Part shown: piece by piece, positions 35,534-44,736 of the stretch | Numbering within the stretch: the stretch's first letter is position 1 | Layout: each line of letters begins with the position of its first letter | Source of the DNA: Paenibacillus sp. FJAT-26967 | GTDB lineage: Bacteria; Bacillota; Bacilli; Paenibacillales; NBRC-103111 | Direction: 5' to 3' | NCBI RefSeq assembly: GCF_001541095.1 | Contig: NZ_LMXH01000003.1 | Coordinates: 248,001 to 312,000 of the forward strand | Length of the DNA stretch: 64,000 bases | Notes under the pieces: generated by a model | What the model was told of the DNA's origin: nothing | Databases searched by the model: none | The model's input: the letters and a program-made list of their open reading frames with translations, nothing else | Program-made: the position numbers and the translations under genes

Positions 35534-36640
35534 ATGAGATACCTGGATGAAGAGAGGCTGCGTGAGTTTCGCCGATTTTACGGAGAGCTGGAAGAGCGGG
35601 AGAACGTATTTTATTTATTTTTCACAACAGGTTTACTGCACTGGGTGTGTAAATCGCTCCAGTTTGTGCCCGCCACCGTTCCGGTTGTGCTGATCGGCTC
35701 CGGGCTTTCGGGGGAGGAAAGGGAGTGGGTGCACGAAAATCTCGGCCGTCCTTTCTTCTGCTTTCCCGAAACCGTAGATGAGGGAATTGTGTGGGACTAC
35801 CTTTTTGCGGTCAACACGTCTGATTTCGGCTGGCTAGATATCGATTGCTTTGTACTGAATCCCAAAATTTTCGATGAAATGACGGAGATCCGCAAATCCG
35901 ACTCGATGAACTGCATCTGGTCTTATGATTACGGATTGCGAACGGAACCCCGCTCACGATTCTCTTTTCCGGTCGTCCGGACATTTTTCCTATTCGTGAA
36001 CCAGAATGTGATTCAGCGGTTGAACCGTACACGGCAGTCCTGGTCTCCGCGTCCGTTTCTATGGGAAGAAGCCCCGTCCTCCTCTTCCTTCAAAAGGTAC
36101 TCGACCTTCCACCTTCTGCCGGAAGTCCACAAAGAAAATCTGGCCCGGATTCTGCCTATGGACTCTTGCGGAAATGCCATTTTCCCGGTCCAGGAAATCA
36201 AGAAAGACGGTGTGGTGACCCGCCATCTCGATACGATGGTGCTCTACCAGCTGCTGGCTCATGAAGCCGGGTACCGCCTCCGCCAGGTAAGGCGGCTGGA
36301 TGAGGACGGGACGGCAATGACCGATGAAGTCATTCATGTCGGCTCCATCTCCTACTACCGTTCCTTCGGGAATCCGGATTACGAGACCGTGAACGAAGAG
36401 GAGCGCAGCAAATACCGGGAAATCTATGAAAGGGTTCTTCTTCTCGATTATTTGATTGCCGGTCAATTTCATCAAGAGCTGCCTAAGTACTATTCCGTTT
36501 ATAAAAGAATGCTGGAAAGAGAGATCAGGCAGTTGGGCAAGCCGCTGGAAGGGGTGCTTGAGGAGGCGGTGTCGAGGATGACCGATGAGGGATTAAGCCG
36601 GGAATCGGCTCTGCGAATATGCAGCGGTGGCCGGCCATGA
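35534..36640 (+). CDS. Unrecognised protein, possible glycosyltransferase
   Basis: The 368-residue protein has GAGGAGG before its ATG. Strand VPVVLIG is followed by a stretch FGWLDIDCFVLNP near residue 98, where DID could be a GT-A metal site. Further on, a helical C-terminal third carries YDYG and YYRSFGNPDYE segments. No signal peptide or membrane segment is present. It sits between carbamoyltransferase 3 and the SDR, which overlaps its end. A glycosyltransferase of an uncommon family is the best guess, but the evidence is one motif. Confidence 0.45.
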   Translation: MRYLDEERLREFRRFYGELEERENVFYLFFTTGLLHWVCKSLQFVPATVPVVLIGSGLSGEEREWVHENLGRPFFCFPETVDEGIVWDYLFAVNTSDFGWLDIDCFVLNPKIFDEMTEIRKSDSMNCIWSYDYGLRTEPRSRFSFPVVRTFFLFVNQNVIQRLNRTRQSWSPRPFLWEEAPSSSSFKRYSTFHLLPEVHKENLARILPMDSCGNAIFPVQEIKKDGVVTRHLDTMVLYQLLAHEAGYRLRQVRRLDEDGTAMTDEVIHVGSISYYRSFGNPDYETVNEEERSKYREIYERVLLLDYLIAGQFHQELPKYYSVYKRMLEREIRQLGKPLEGVLEEAVSRMTDEGLSRESALRICSGGRP

Positions 36641-37587
36641 CCAATCCCCTTCGTACCGTTCTCGTTACGGGAGCGGGAGGCTATATCGGAAGTGTACTGG
36701 TGCCGGAGCTGATCAACCGCGGATATGAGGTCCGGGCGCTGGATAAGTATACCCGTTCCAGCGGAGCTGCTTATGTCCATCCGAATCTTATCCGGATTTA
36801 TGCGGATACCCGCACCTGGGGAGGCGAAGGACTGGAGGGCGCCGATGCGGTCATAGACTTGGCGGCTATCTCGCATGACCGAAGAGGAGAGATTACTCCG
36901 CACGAGACGCTGGATATCAACCAGTTTGCACGCCACCGTACGGCCGTCAAGGCTAAAGAATCGGGCGTCCGGCGTTATCTTCTGATCTCCACTTGCGGCG
37001 TATACGGGTTCCAGGATTCAAGTTGCATGGCGAGCGAAGAATCCGATATAGCGCCCGTGACGACTTACGCCAGAGCCGCAGGCCAGTCAGAGCGCGATAT
37101 CTTGCGGATGAATAGCGCCTCATTCGAGGTGACAGCGGCCCGTCCGGCAATTCTGTACGGGTATTCTCCACGGATGCGCTTCGATCTGGCGGTGAACGCC
37201 ATGGTACTCGCCGCCTGGCGGGAAGGTATCATCCGGGTTGCGGGATCGGGCGGACAATGGAGGCCATTTGTCCACATTAGGGACGCCGTCGAAGCCTTCT
37301 GCCGGCTGCTGGATGCGCCCGCCGACCAGGTGGCGGGCGAGATTTACAACATCGGCTCCGATGAGGGGAATATTCTAATCCGCTCTCTGGCCGAGCTTAT
37401 TGCGGATACTCTTCCTGTTCCGGTGCAAATCATCACAGATGGCGATGAAGATAACCGTTCTTACCGGATTGACTTCACAAAGTCCAAAGACCGGCTCGGG
37501 TGGAAGGCCGTGCACGGGCTCAGGCAAGGTATTGCCGAAATATACGGACAACTGGAAAGAGGCGTGATTCTGCCGGATGCTAAATAA
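36637..37587 (+). CDS. Extended SDR, sugar epimerase/dehydratase-like, lacking the catalytic Lys
   Basis: The 316-residue protein has VTGAGGYIGSVL for NAD(P) binding and an ISTCGVYG strand. Its active-site Tyr144 is followed by ARAA, so the usual YxxxK lysine is Ala148. ATG 36637 overlaps the preceding stop. By position it could epimerise ADP-heptose, like HldD or BlmG, but loss of the Lys should impair normal proton-shuttle chemistry. A terminator follows, closing the heptose operon. Confidence 0.7.
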   Translation: MTNPLRTVLVTGAGGYIGSVLVPELINRGYEVRALDKYTRSSGAAYVHPNLIRIYADTRTWGGEGLEGADAVIDLAAISHDRRGEITPHETLDINQFARHRTAVKAKESGVRRYLLISTCGVYGFQDSSCMASEESDIAPVTTYARAAGQSERDILRMNSASFEVTAARPAILYGYSPRMRFDLAVNAMVLAAWREGIIRVAGSGGQWRPFVHIRDAVEAFCRLLDAPADQVAGEIYNIGSDEGNILIRSLAELIADTLPVPVQIITDGDEDNRSYRIDFTKSKDRLGWKAVHGLRQGIAEIYGQLERGVILPDAK

Positions 37588-37688
37588 GATAGCCGGAGTT
37601 AGGATTTGTTATTAATCCTTCCCGGAGCCTCCGGTGGAGTGAACGATCACGAGGCTTGACAAAGAAGCTTTGCCGCAGGCAAACGCAG

Positions 37689-37734
37689 AAAGACCTTCAG
37701 CAGCACCCTGACGGGTAGGGCTGAAGGTCTTTTC
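37689..37734. terminator. Probable bidirectional terminator
   Basis: A perfect 13-base-pair stem (37689-37701 with 37720-37732) has T residues after it and A residues before it. It lies between the convergent SDR gene and the minus-strand PhyH gene. Confidence 0.85.
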
Positions 37735-37804
37735 TATGTGCCGGCCCGGCACACAGAATCCGGCACAGTGCAGCCCGGGAATCGCGCACCTGCGGCTTCG
37801 GTCC

Positions 37805-38602
37805 CTACAACCTGCTGTAAGCCAGCGGGTTATAGGGACTTGCCGCCTTCTCCCCGATCTGCTGACCGCCGAAATACTGGCTTAGGTGAGCCGACGGGTC
37901 CGTCCCGAACGGATTGATGATGGAAGCTCCATCCTCGTAATACATGATGGTCATGGCCTCCCGCGTCTCGGCGGTCTCGTTCGCGGGTGCATCATGAAGC
38001 GTCCAGCCGGCGTGCAGTGTGATATCGCCGAGCGCCACCCCGCCGTAGGTGTGCTCCTTGAGCGCCAGCCTGTAAGCCGTTTTAAGATTCTGCTTGGCGG
38101 TTTTGCCCCGGTTATCTATCAAGTGGGAACCGGACAAAAAGCGGAGCGAACCGGTTGCAGCCGTTACATCCTGGAGAGGAATCCAGGCCGTAATCGAATT
38201 ATCCCGGTCAAGCAGCATGTAGTTGTTGTCCTGATGCATGGGTGTGGCTGCTGCTCCGGGCTGCTTGAAGAAAGCGGAGTCCCGGTAAATACGGACTCCG
38301 CTGACGCCCATCAGGTCAGCCGAAATCTTAGCCAGGCGGCGGGACATTACGAAAGCGCCGACCTTGGCGTGCCGCTGACGCAGGTTAACCGTGCCGTAAT
38401 CGTCCGGACCGGAAGAAGGAATGTGATGGGTCCGGAAATCGCGGACAGCCTCCAGAATGAAGGGGCGGTAAGCAAGCACCTCTTCGGGACGGAATACATC
38501 TTTGAGATAGATGTGGCCGTTTTCTTGAAAGAAGCTGATCTGCTCGCGGGTCAAGACATATTCCGAAGACAGATCCGGCAGTACATGGTTATCGAGTTCC
38601 AA
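37805..38602 (-). CDS. PhyH-family Fe(II)/2-oxoglutarate dioxygenase 1
   Basis: The 265-residue protein keeps all iron ligands: HQD (His123, Asp125) and the distal His in WTLHDAPANE, with a following Arg for 2-oxoglutarate. It starts at TTG 38602 with AAGGGGG upstream. This group hydroxylates or desaturates small molecules. It belongs to the same subfamily as the tandem genes at 47842-51159 (MxWMPL/AWIPL strand, SGSHL motif) although it is on the opposite strand. Its own TATAAT lies at 38641-38636 with a weak AAAACAAGAG box 20 bases upstream. Confidence 0.8.
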   Translation of the reverse strand: MELDNHVLPDLSSEYVLTREQISFFQENGHIYLKDVFRPEEVLAYRPFILEAVRDFRTHHIPSSGPDDYGTVNLRQRHAKVGAFVMSRRLAKISADLMGVSGVRIYRDSAFFKQPGAAATPMHQDNNYMLLDRDNSITAWIPLQDVTAATGSLRFLSGSHLIDNRGKTAKQNLKTAYRLALKEHTYGGVALGDITLHAGWTLHDAPANETAETREAMTIMYYEDGASIINPFGTDPSAHLSQYFGGQQIGEKAASPYNPLAYSRL

Positions 38603-38728
38603 TTCGAGGCCCCCTTGTAGGACAGACTTTTTTCTATTATAAGACTGCGGTTTCCCGGCGCCTCTTGTTTTCTTGTCTGCTTTGGGAGAGCCGTATTATC
38701 TGCTAAAGAAAACCCGATTAATCCGCAA

Positions 38729-38765
38729 GAAGCTCAGATTGTCGGCCGGAGGGCGTTGATAGAAT
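38729..38765 (+). promoter_or_regulatory. Possible degenerate regulon promoter
   Basis: GAAGCTCAG (38729-38737), 22 bases, TAGAAT (38760-38765). It differs from the consensus at two positions and by one to two bases in spacing. It precedes carbamoyltransferase 4. Confidence 0.3.
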
Positions 38766-38795
38766 GAAAGTAAGCTCAAGTAGAGGGGGGAGAAC

Positions 38796-40754
38796 ATGCA
38801 GGACGGGTACTACCTTTCAACTTATTTGCACATCGGAACTCTCGATTATTTGTACGAAACCTGCATCCGTCATGACCCGAATATGGCTTTGTTCCACAAA
38901 ATGGGCAGCCGTATTAAGCTCGTCAGGTATTGGGAATTAGAGCGGTTTACGGGGATGAAGCAGCACAGGCAGTCTTTCTTCAACCGGGATCATGCGGTGA
39001 ATGTGATCAATGAACTGCTCCGGCCGCTGGGATTGACCATGGATGATATGGAGGAGATCTGGGGAACGCCGGGCCTGTCGACATGTGAGGATTATCATTC
39101 TCTTTCCGATTATCCCGGACTTGCTTATCACAGTATTTCCCATTTGTTTTCTGCCGTTATGAGCGACAGCAGGCTGTTCTACGGCGAGAACATCATTGGA
39201 CTGGCCGTGGACGGGATACCGGACGATGTTATCGACCGGGAGGTAGGCAAGAAAAGTTTTTTTGCGGGCTGTGTGGTGAGACGAGGTGAGCTTGAGCTGT
39301 TTCCTGTAGAGTCTCCGGGGCCGTTATGGGACTGGGCCAGCTCCCGCTTTAAGCTGAGGGAAGGTACGCTGATGGCGCTGGCTTCCGCATGCGAGAGCGA
39401 GGCTCCCGATCAGAATTTGCATCTGCCGCCGATAACGGACGGTTCTTTTAACATTTGGGAGCAAGAATACTTGCGTCCTCTTCTTGAAAGCGTCCATACC
39501 CTTATGGAGCAAGAAAGCGAAGGGAATTCCGCCGCTTTAGATCCACGCTTCACCCGGCAGGAGAATGAAATCTCGATGGTGATGAAGCAGGTTCAGGCCG
39601 AGTCGATCTCAATCATGGAGAAGAATGTTGAGGCAGTACTCGGCCGTTATGGGCTTTCGCCCGGCGACACTTACCTGGCTTTGGCAGGCGGTTATGCGCT
39701 GAACTGCCCGACGAACAGCCATCTGATGGACAAATACGGCTTTAAAGGTTTTATCGCACCGCCCTGTGTGAATGATTCAGGCCTTTCGCTCGGTATGGGC
39801 TTGTATGCGTTCTACCGCAAAATGTCCCCGCAGCGGTTCCGGTTTCAGCTCGGTCACGCTTATCACGGCAGCAGCGGGAAGACGCTGGAAGAGGTGCTCG
39901 GGGCCGGCACTTTCGAGGGCTGTATCGGCAAAGTCAGCCCGATCAGGTACCGGCGTGCCGTAGAGGACCTGATCCGCAGCCCGCTGATCTGGTATGACGG
40001 AGCCGCTGAGATCGGCCCCCGGGCTCTGGGCCACCGCTCCCTGCTCGGAGATCCCAGGCGGCAGAAGACCAAGGATATCCTCAACGACATTAAAAGCAGG
40101 GAGTGGTGGCGCCCGGTCGCGCCGATCATTCTGGAAGAGCAGACGCAGCGGTGGTTCGGGCAGGATCAGGCCTCTCCGTATATGCTGCATACCTACACCG
40201 TTCAGGATGGCATGCGGGAGCTTGTGCCCGCCGCTCTTCATCTGGACGGAACAGCCAGAGTGCAGACCGTCTCCGGAAGAGGGCCGGCGAAACGGCTGTA
40301 TAAGCTTCTCCGGCAGTTTCAGGAGACAACCGGCGTGCCGATGCTCTGCAACACTTCCCTGAACGATAAGGGCGAACCGATCATCCAGGATGTGGAGGAA
40401 GCGCTCCATTTTGCGCTGGTGAAAGGGATTCCGGTCGCCTATATCGACGGATTACGTGTGGAACTGCTCAATCACGACCGCTACAAGTCCCGCTGGGGGA
40501 ATCGTCCCTACACCCGTTCCATTTCATTTGAATTATTCAACCTGCGGGAGAGGCAGGAAATTACCAGGCTTCACAATCCATGCGGAATCCCGGACGATGT
40601 GCTTAAGTTCTACAAGGAAAGAATCGAGCGCAGCGGGATTACCCGTTATGACATCTCGAATCCGGCGGATGCAAGGCGTCTGACCCGTGAAGTTAATTAC
40701 ATCAGGCAAAGCCGAGGAACACGGAATCGTCTGAAGTACAATAATTCCGACTAA
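38796..40754 (+). CDS. Carbamoyltransferase 4 (long type)
   Basis: The 652-residue protein is a paralogue of carbamoyltransferase 2, sharing its start (MQDGYYLSTYLHI against MRDGYYLSAYLHI), the YHSISHLF metal motif, LAGGYALNCPTNS, AEIGPRALGHRSLLGDPR and REWWRPVAPIIL. All catalytic motifs are intact. GGGGGGAG lies upstream of the ATG. It begins a unit with two PhyH oxygenases, the aminoacyl-carrier ligase, a BtrH-like protein and a carrier protein, so carbamoylation and aminoacylation may act on the same intermediate. Confidence 0.88.
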   Translation: MQDGYYLSTYLHIGTLDYLYETCIRHDPNMALFHKMGSRIKLVRYWELERFTGMKQHRQSFFNRDHAVNVINELLRPLGLTMDDMEEIWGTPGLSTCEDYHSLSDYPGLAYHSISHLFSAVMSDSRLFYGENIIGLAVDGIPDDVIDREVGKKSFFAGCVVRRGELELFPVESPGPLWDWASSRFKLREGTLMALASACESEAPDQNLHLPPITDGSFNIWEQEYLRPLLESVHTLMEQESEGNSAALDPRFTRQENEISMVMKQVQAESISIMEKNVEAVLGRYGLSPGDTYLALAGGYALNCPTNSHLMDKYGFKGFIAPPCVNDSGLSLGMGLYAFYRKMSPQRFRFQLGHAYHGSSGKTLEEVLGAGTFEGCIGKVSPIRYRRAVEDLIRSPLIWYDGAAEIGPRALGHRSLLGDPRRQKTKDILNDIKSREWWRPVAPIILEEQTQRWFGQDQASPYMLHTYTVQDGMRELVPAALHLDGTARVQTVSGRGPAKRLYKLLRQFQETTGVPMLCNTSLNDKGEPIIQDVEEALHFALVKGIPVAYIDGLRVELLNHDRYKSRWGNRPYTRSISFELFNLRERQEITRLHNPCGIPDDVLKFYKERIERSGITRYDISNPADARRLTREVNYIRQSRGTRNRLKYNNSD

Positions 40755-40772
40755 AGGAAAGAGGAGGCAATT

Positions 40773-41564
40773 ATGACCTTGTATACACTCAGCGGGCAGG
40801 AGAAGAAGTTTTTTGAAGAGGAAGGGTACGTGGTCTTGAAAGGGGTGTATTCCCTAGAGGAAGTCAGAGCGCTGAAGGACGAGTATCATAACATCTGGCT
40901 GGACTCGGTCGCCGGTAAAACCATTGTCCAAGACCCCGGCAAACCATTAACGAGCCTGTTCCCGCGAATGAAAGATCTCCACAAGGAGAATGAAGGAGTC
41001 CGGAGATTTGTCTGGCAAAAGACTGCGGCCTCCTGCCTGGAGCAGCTGATCGGCGAGCAAGCCCTGCTTGTATCGACCAACTATTATTTCAAGCCGCCGG
41101 GCGCCAAGGGGATGCCCTATCACCAGGATAATTACGGAATCGGTGTGCTGCCCGGCACTTGTTATGCAATCTGGGCCAGCCTGGATAAGGCCGGCGTTCA
41201 TAACGGCGGCATGCGCCTGATCCGGCATACGCATACTTCCGAACTGCAGGAGCCGAGGAAGGTCTACACGGCGTCCGAGGATACGTTCGCGGGCTATGTG
41301 CAGACGCTGGAAGTTCCCGAAGGACATCAAGTGATCGAACTGGAAACGGAGCCCGGGGATATTGTCATCTATCATGGCAATCTCATCCACGATTCGGCAG
41401 ACAACAACAGCGAGGTGCATTTCCGTCATTCGATTATTAGTCATTTTGCGGCAGAGAGTGCGGAGAAAACGACCCTTAATTTTAATTACCTGATGGACAA
41501 AGAGGGGCGCCGCGTCCGCAAGCGCATGAATGCCGGTACTAATATCTTGAGAAGAGGGGAGTGA
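40773..41564 (+). CDS. PhyH-family Fe(II)/2-oxoglutarate dioxygenase 2
   Basis: The 263-residue protein has HQD with His117 and Asp119, a distal His in HGNLIHDSADN, and Arg in HFRHS. It falls in a branch with the proteins at 41569 and 57682, marked by YHQDNYGIG-type sequence and N-terminal FEEEGYVVLKGVY. It has a very good GAGGAGG site. It is probably a hydroxylase of the sugar scaffold or of an acyl group on a carrier protein; the latter is attractive because the ligase and carrier genes lie in the same unit. Confidence 0.82.
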   Translation: MTLYTLSGQEKKFFEEEGYVVLKGVYSLEEVRALKDEYHNIWLDSVAGKTIVQDPGKPLTSLFPRMKDLHKENEGVRRFVWQKTAASCLEQLIGEQALLVSTNYYFKPPGAKGMPYHQDNYGIGVLPGTCYAIWASLDKAGVHNGGMRLIRHTHTSELQEPRKVYTASEDTFAGYVQTLEVPEGHQVIELETEPGDIVIYHGNLIHDSADNNSEVHFRHSIISHFAAESAEKTTLNFNYLMDKEGRRVRKRMNAGTNILRRGE

Positions 41565-41568
41565 TCTT

Positions 41569-42405
41569 ATGACTGAACAAGTACTGCCAGCTTCAGAATT
41601 GGAAAATTTTAACGAGCTGGGCTATCTGGTCGTCAAAGACCTGTATGACAGCCGGGAGGTAGACGAGCTTATCCGGCAGTTCGATCTTCACTGGGTTAAG
41701 CTGGCGGCCGGGGGAGAAATTATCCAGAACGGGGAGCGGCCGCTGGAAAGCCTGTATCCCCGGCTGAGGGATTACCACCGGAAAAATGAAATCATCAAAG
41801 GGCTGTCCCTGAAGCCGGCTTTGTTCGCCTATCTGGAGCAATTGATCGGCGAGGAGGCGCTGATTATCTCGACGAGCTATTATTTTAAGTCGCCGACGAC
41901 AAGGGGCCTGCCTTTGCATCAGGACAATTACGCTTTCGGTGTATCGCCGGGAACTACCTACGCGGCCTGGATCTCCCTTGATCCCTCGGATGAGGACAAC
42001 GGCGGCATGCAGTTCGTGCCGGGTACGCATTCGCTTGACCTGCAAGTGCCCGAAGGGGATAAGTCGAATGTGCAGTCTTATTTTTCGGATGAGGGGCAGT
42101 GGCTGAAGGAATACGAGTCCGGAGAAATCAGAGAAGTGGCGACCGAGCCGGGGGACGTGATTTTTTTCAACGGAAATATTGTGCACGGTTCTTCGGATAA
42201 TGTATCGAGGCACCGGTTCCGCCGTTCTCTGCTCATTCATTTTACGGGAGTGAGTGTGGAGAAGCTCGCGCTGAATTTTAATCAGCTTATGGACAAAACC
42301 GGAGCCAGAGTGCGAAGAAGACTCAATACGGATACGAAGATTGCGGAAGGCCAGGCATCTGTATTCTCTATTCAGGAGGCGGATTATTTTGCCGGATGGA
42401 GGTAA
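41569..42405 (+). CDS. PhyH-family Fe(II)/2-oxoglutarate dioxygenase 3
   Basis: The 278-residue protein is a paralogue of the preceding gene, with His117 and Asp119 in LHQDNYAFG, distal His in GNIVHGSSDN and Arg in FRRS. The 15-residue C-terminal extension is not shared. GAGGGGAG precedes the ATG, four bases after the previous stop. With all ligands intact it should be an active oxygenase. Confidence 0.82.
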   Translation: MTEQVLPASELENFNELGYLVVKDLYDSREVDELIRQFDLHWVKLAAGGEIIQNGERPLESLYPRLRDYHRKNEIIKGLSLKPALFAYLEQLIGEEALIISTSYYFKSPTTRGLPLHQDNYAFGVSPGTTYAAWISLDPSDEDNGGMQFVPGTHSLDLQVPEGDKSNVQSYFSDEGQWLKEYESGEIREVATEPGDVIFFNGNIVHGSSDNVSRHRFRRSLLIHFTGVSVEKLALNFNQLMDKTGARVRRRLNTDTKIAEGQASVFSIQEADYFAGWR

Positions 42406-42436
42406 GCCTGGCGATGCAGGGAAGGCCGGTGAGCGT

Positions 42437-43684
42437 ATGAGGATACAGGTGCCGATGGATAAAGTGAAGCGGGCGGGTGATCTCTCTCAGCTTGCGGAGA
42501 AAGTCTACTACCTGTCTGTGGACATTAAGCATGTCAGCTGGGACGCCGGCGGGATGAACATAGAATACACCGGCGCAGACGGGGAAGAGCTGCTGCTGAG
42601 ACTTGATGCTCTCTGCGATGCACTGGCCGCCGGACGCAAGCTTCCGTACAAGAGGCTGAGGGACAACCGCAGTCCTCGCCGGCCAAAGCTGCGGGAAGAG
42701 TCTGCGGAGCCTCTGTACGCAGGCAGTCCTGTGCTTCAAGGAGCACAGGTGCTGCTGGAGCAGGCCGTCGTCCGCCTGCTCAGAACGAGGGCGGATGCCG
42801 CCGGAGCGGTCCTGCGCAAGTATCCCGCGCTGATGCCGGAGGAGGTCATCCGCAAAAGCGGTTACCTGCGCAACTTCCCGCAGAATGTGTATGCCGTGTC
42901 CGAATTCCGGCATCAATTCGACACGCTGGAGGGTGTCCGCTCCAGTCTGTCCGCAGGTGAGCCGCTGGGCAGTCTAATGCAGCCCAGCGGTGCCTACATG
43001 CAGCCCTGCGTCTGCTATCACGTGTATGAAGAGTGCAGCCGGGACGGCCTTGCTCAGACGTATCTGGACAGTGAGGCGGGGGCAGCCGGCTGCGAATCTG
43101 AAGCTGCGGGCAACAGCGGCCGGGAAACGGATGAGCGGATGCCGGGGCTGGAGCCGGACCTGGAACGGGAGTCGGTGTCCGAACCGTACCCATTCCGGTT
43201 GTTCTCGGCGTACGGAACGTGCTACCGGCATGAGCATGACAGCAGGATCAGCGAGTCCCGCCTGAGGGAATTCGGGATGTTCGAGCTGGTGTATATCGGG
43301 GCAGCGGAGGCTGTGAAACAGATGCGTGCCGATCTGCTGGAAGATACCTGGGCACTGTTTGGGGCGCTTGGTCTGCAAGGCTATGTCGAATCCGCCTCGG
43401 ATCCGTTCTTCCTGCCGGAAGACGGCGACCGGCGCATGTACCAGCTGGCCGCTGAGTCGAAGTTCGAGCTGCGCTGCTCGACAGCAGGCGGAGACGATTT
43501 TGCCGTCACGTCCTTCAATGTGTGCGGAGATGTCCTGTGCCGGGCGTTCGGCATTGCGGGCAACAGTTCGTATCCGCACTCGGGATGCACAGCTTTCGGT
43601 GTGGACCGGTGGGTGCAGGCGATCCTGGATGCGTGGGGGCCTGATCCCGCCGGCTGGCCGGCGCTGATCAGGGGGCATCTATGA
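42437..43684 (+). CDS. SerRS-like amino acid:[carrier protein] ligase
   Basis: The 415-residue protein is a class II aminoacyl-tRNA synthetase catalytic core without a tRNA-binding arm. It shows motif 2 CYRHE (Arg264-Glu266) and motif 3 AFGVDRW. Its candidate zinc ligands are Cys191 (or 193), Glu283 in MFELVYIG and Cys384 in SGCTAFG, the Cys/Glu/Cys set of archaeal-type SerRS and of bacterial aa:CP ligases (Bll0957 type). Those enzymes adenylate Gly or Ala and load it on a carrier protein. A Gly/Ser/Glu-rich insertion lies at about 220-250. The start has GGTGAGC upstream. Its carrier at 44737 is two genes away. Confidence 0.82.
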   Translation: MRIQVPMDKVKRAGDLSQLAEKVYYLSVDIKHVSWDAGGMNIEYTGADGEELLLRLDALCDALAAGRKLPYKRLRDNRSPRRPKLREESAEPLYAGSPVLQGAQVLLEQAVVRLLRTRADAAGAVLRKYPALMPEEVIRKSGYLRNFPQNVYAVSEFRHQFDTLEGVRSSLSAGEPLGSLMQPSGAYMQPCVCYHVYEECSRDGLAQTYLDSEAGAAGCESEAAGNSGRETDERMPGLEPDLERESVSEPYPFRLFSAYGTCYRHEHDSRISESRLREFGMFELVYIGAAEAVKQMRADLLEDTWALFGALGLQGYVESASDPFFLPEDGDRRMYQLAAESKFELRCSTAGGDDFAVTSFNVCGDVLCRAFGIAGNSSYPHSGCTAFGVDRWVQAILDAWGPDPAGWPALIRGHL

Positions 43685-44727
43685 ACAGGGGCAGGATGAA
43701 TCGCCTGCCCGTTGTAGAAGCACCGGGATTTGAGACCGAATGCTACCACAATATCCGGCTTAGCATCGTTCAGGCCCACCGGGAACTGATGCCCTGGTAT
43801 TATAGTCATTTTATGAATTTGACTTTGAAGACTGCGGGTGAGGATCTCTTCCCGGTCATCCGGTTCGAGGAGCACCTGGAAGTATACTCGGACATCATCG
43901 AAGAGACGCCGCTGCCGGACTGTGAGGACTGGGTAGAGCAGGTCTGCGATTGTATAGATAAGGGACGGTATCTCGTCGTTTACTTTAACTGGCGGCATAT
44001 TCCGACTTCCCGTTACTTCAAGAAACAGGATATATATCACGAAGCGCTTGTGTATGGTTATGACGATTCCAGGCAGACTCTGCAATTTGTGGCTTTCGAT
44101 GTAGAGGACAAAGGCTATGGAAGCTCGGAAGTGCCATATTCTCTGTTCAACGACGAAATGAAGAGACTGGTGGCGGAGGACATGCACTCGCAGCGCTGGT
44201 TTGCTTTTTACGGTTTTCCCGCCTCGGTTATTTCCCTCAGAGATTCGCAGCGGACCCGTCCGGATACCCGCAGCATGTATTTTGCTTTGGACCGGGGACG
44301 TGTACGGGCGAGCCGTACGGAGAAGGATACGTTTGCAGCCGGCTACTATGTTAACGAATATTTGGCGGGTTATTTCCGCCAGCTGGCGGAGGGCAGACCT
44401 CTGCAAGTGAGGGAGTTCGTCTATTGGAATATTATCGTACACAAAATGATTCTCCATAAAAGTCTGATGCTGCAAAGGATCGATTACATGCAGGGCTCAG
44501 CGGGCTCTAAACAGCTGGAGCTTCTCAAAGCTTTGTATGTGAAGGTTAAAACGGAGATGGACCGTGTCAAGTGGACAAGCATCAAATACCAGCGGACGAA
44601 AGCGTCCGTATATCTGCATCAGCTGGCGGATCATTTCCATACCCTTTATGAACTGGAGAAGAGGGCCGCCGCCATGATGATGGAGTTTCTTACCTTGTCT
44701 CATCTGAATCTAAATCTGGGTCACTGA
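43681..44727 (+). CDS. BtrH-like acyltransferase (copy 2)
   Basis: The 348-residue protein overlaps the ligase stop (ATGA). Cys21 in ETECYHNIRL, His120 in YHEALVYGYD and Asp140 in AFDVED form the same spaced triad as in copy 1. A helical C-terminal half follows. Between the aminoacyl-carrier ligase and a carrier protein, it is the natural candidate to take the amino acid from the carrier and attach it to an amine or hydroxyl of the product, as BtrH does in butirosin synthesis. The acceptor is unknown. Confidence 0.7.
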   Translation: MNRGRMNRLPVVEAPGFETECYHNIRLSIVQAHRELMPWYYSHFMNLTLKTAGEDLFPVIRFEEHLEVYSDIIEETPLPDCEDWVEQVCDCIDKGRYLVVYFNWRHIPTSRYFKKQDIYHEALVYGYDDSRQTLQFVAFDVEDKGYGSSEVPYSLFNDEMKRLVAEDMHSQRWFAFYGFPASVISLRDSQRTRPDTRSMYFALDRGRVRASRTEKDTFAAGYYVNEYLAGYFRQLAEGRPLQVREFVYWNIIVHKMILHKSLMLQRIDYMQGSAGSKQLELLKALYVKVKTEMDRVKWTSIKYQRTKASVYLHQLADHFHTLYELEKRAAAMMMEFLTLSHLNLNLGH

Positions 44728-44736
44728 GGTGCGAGA

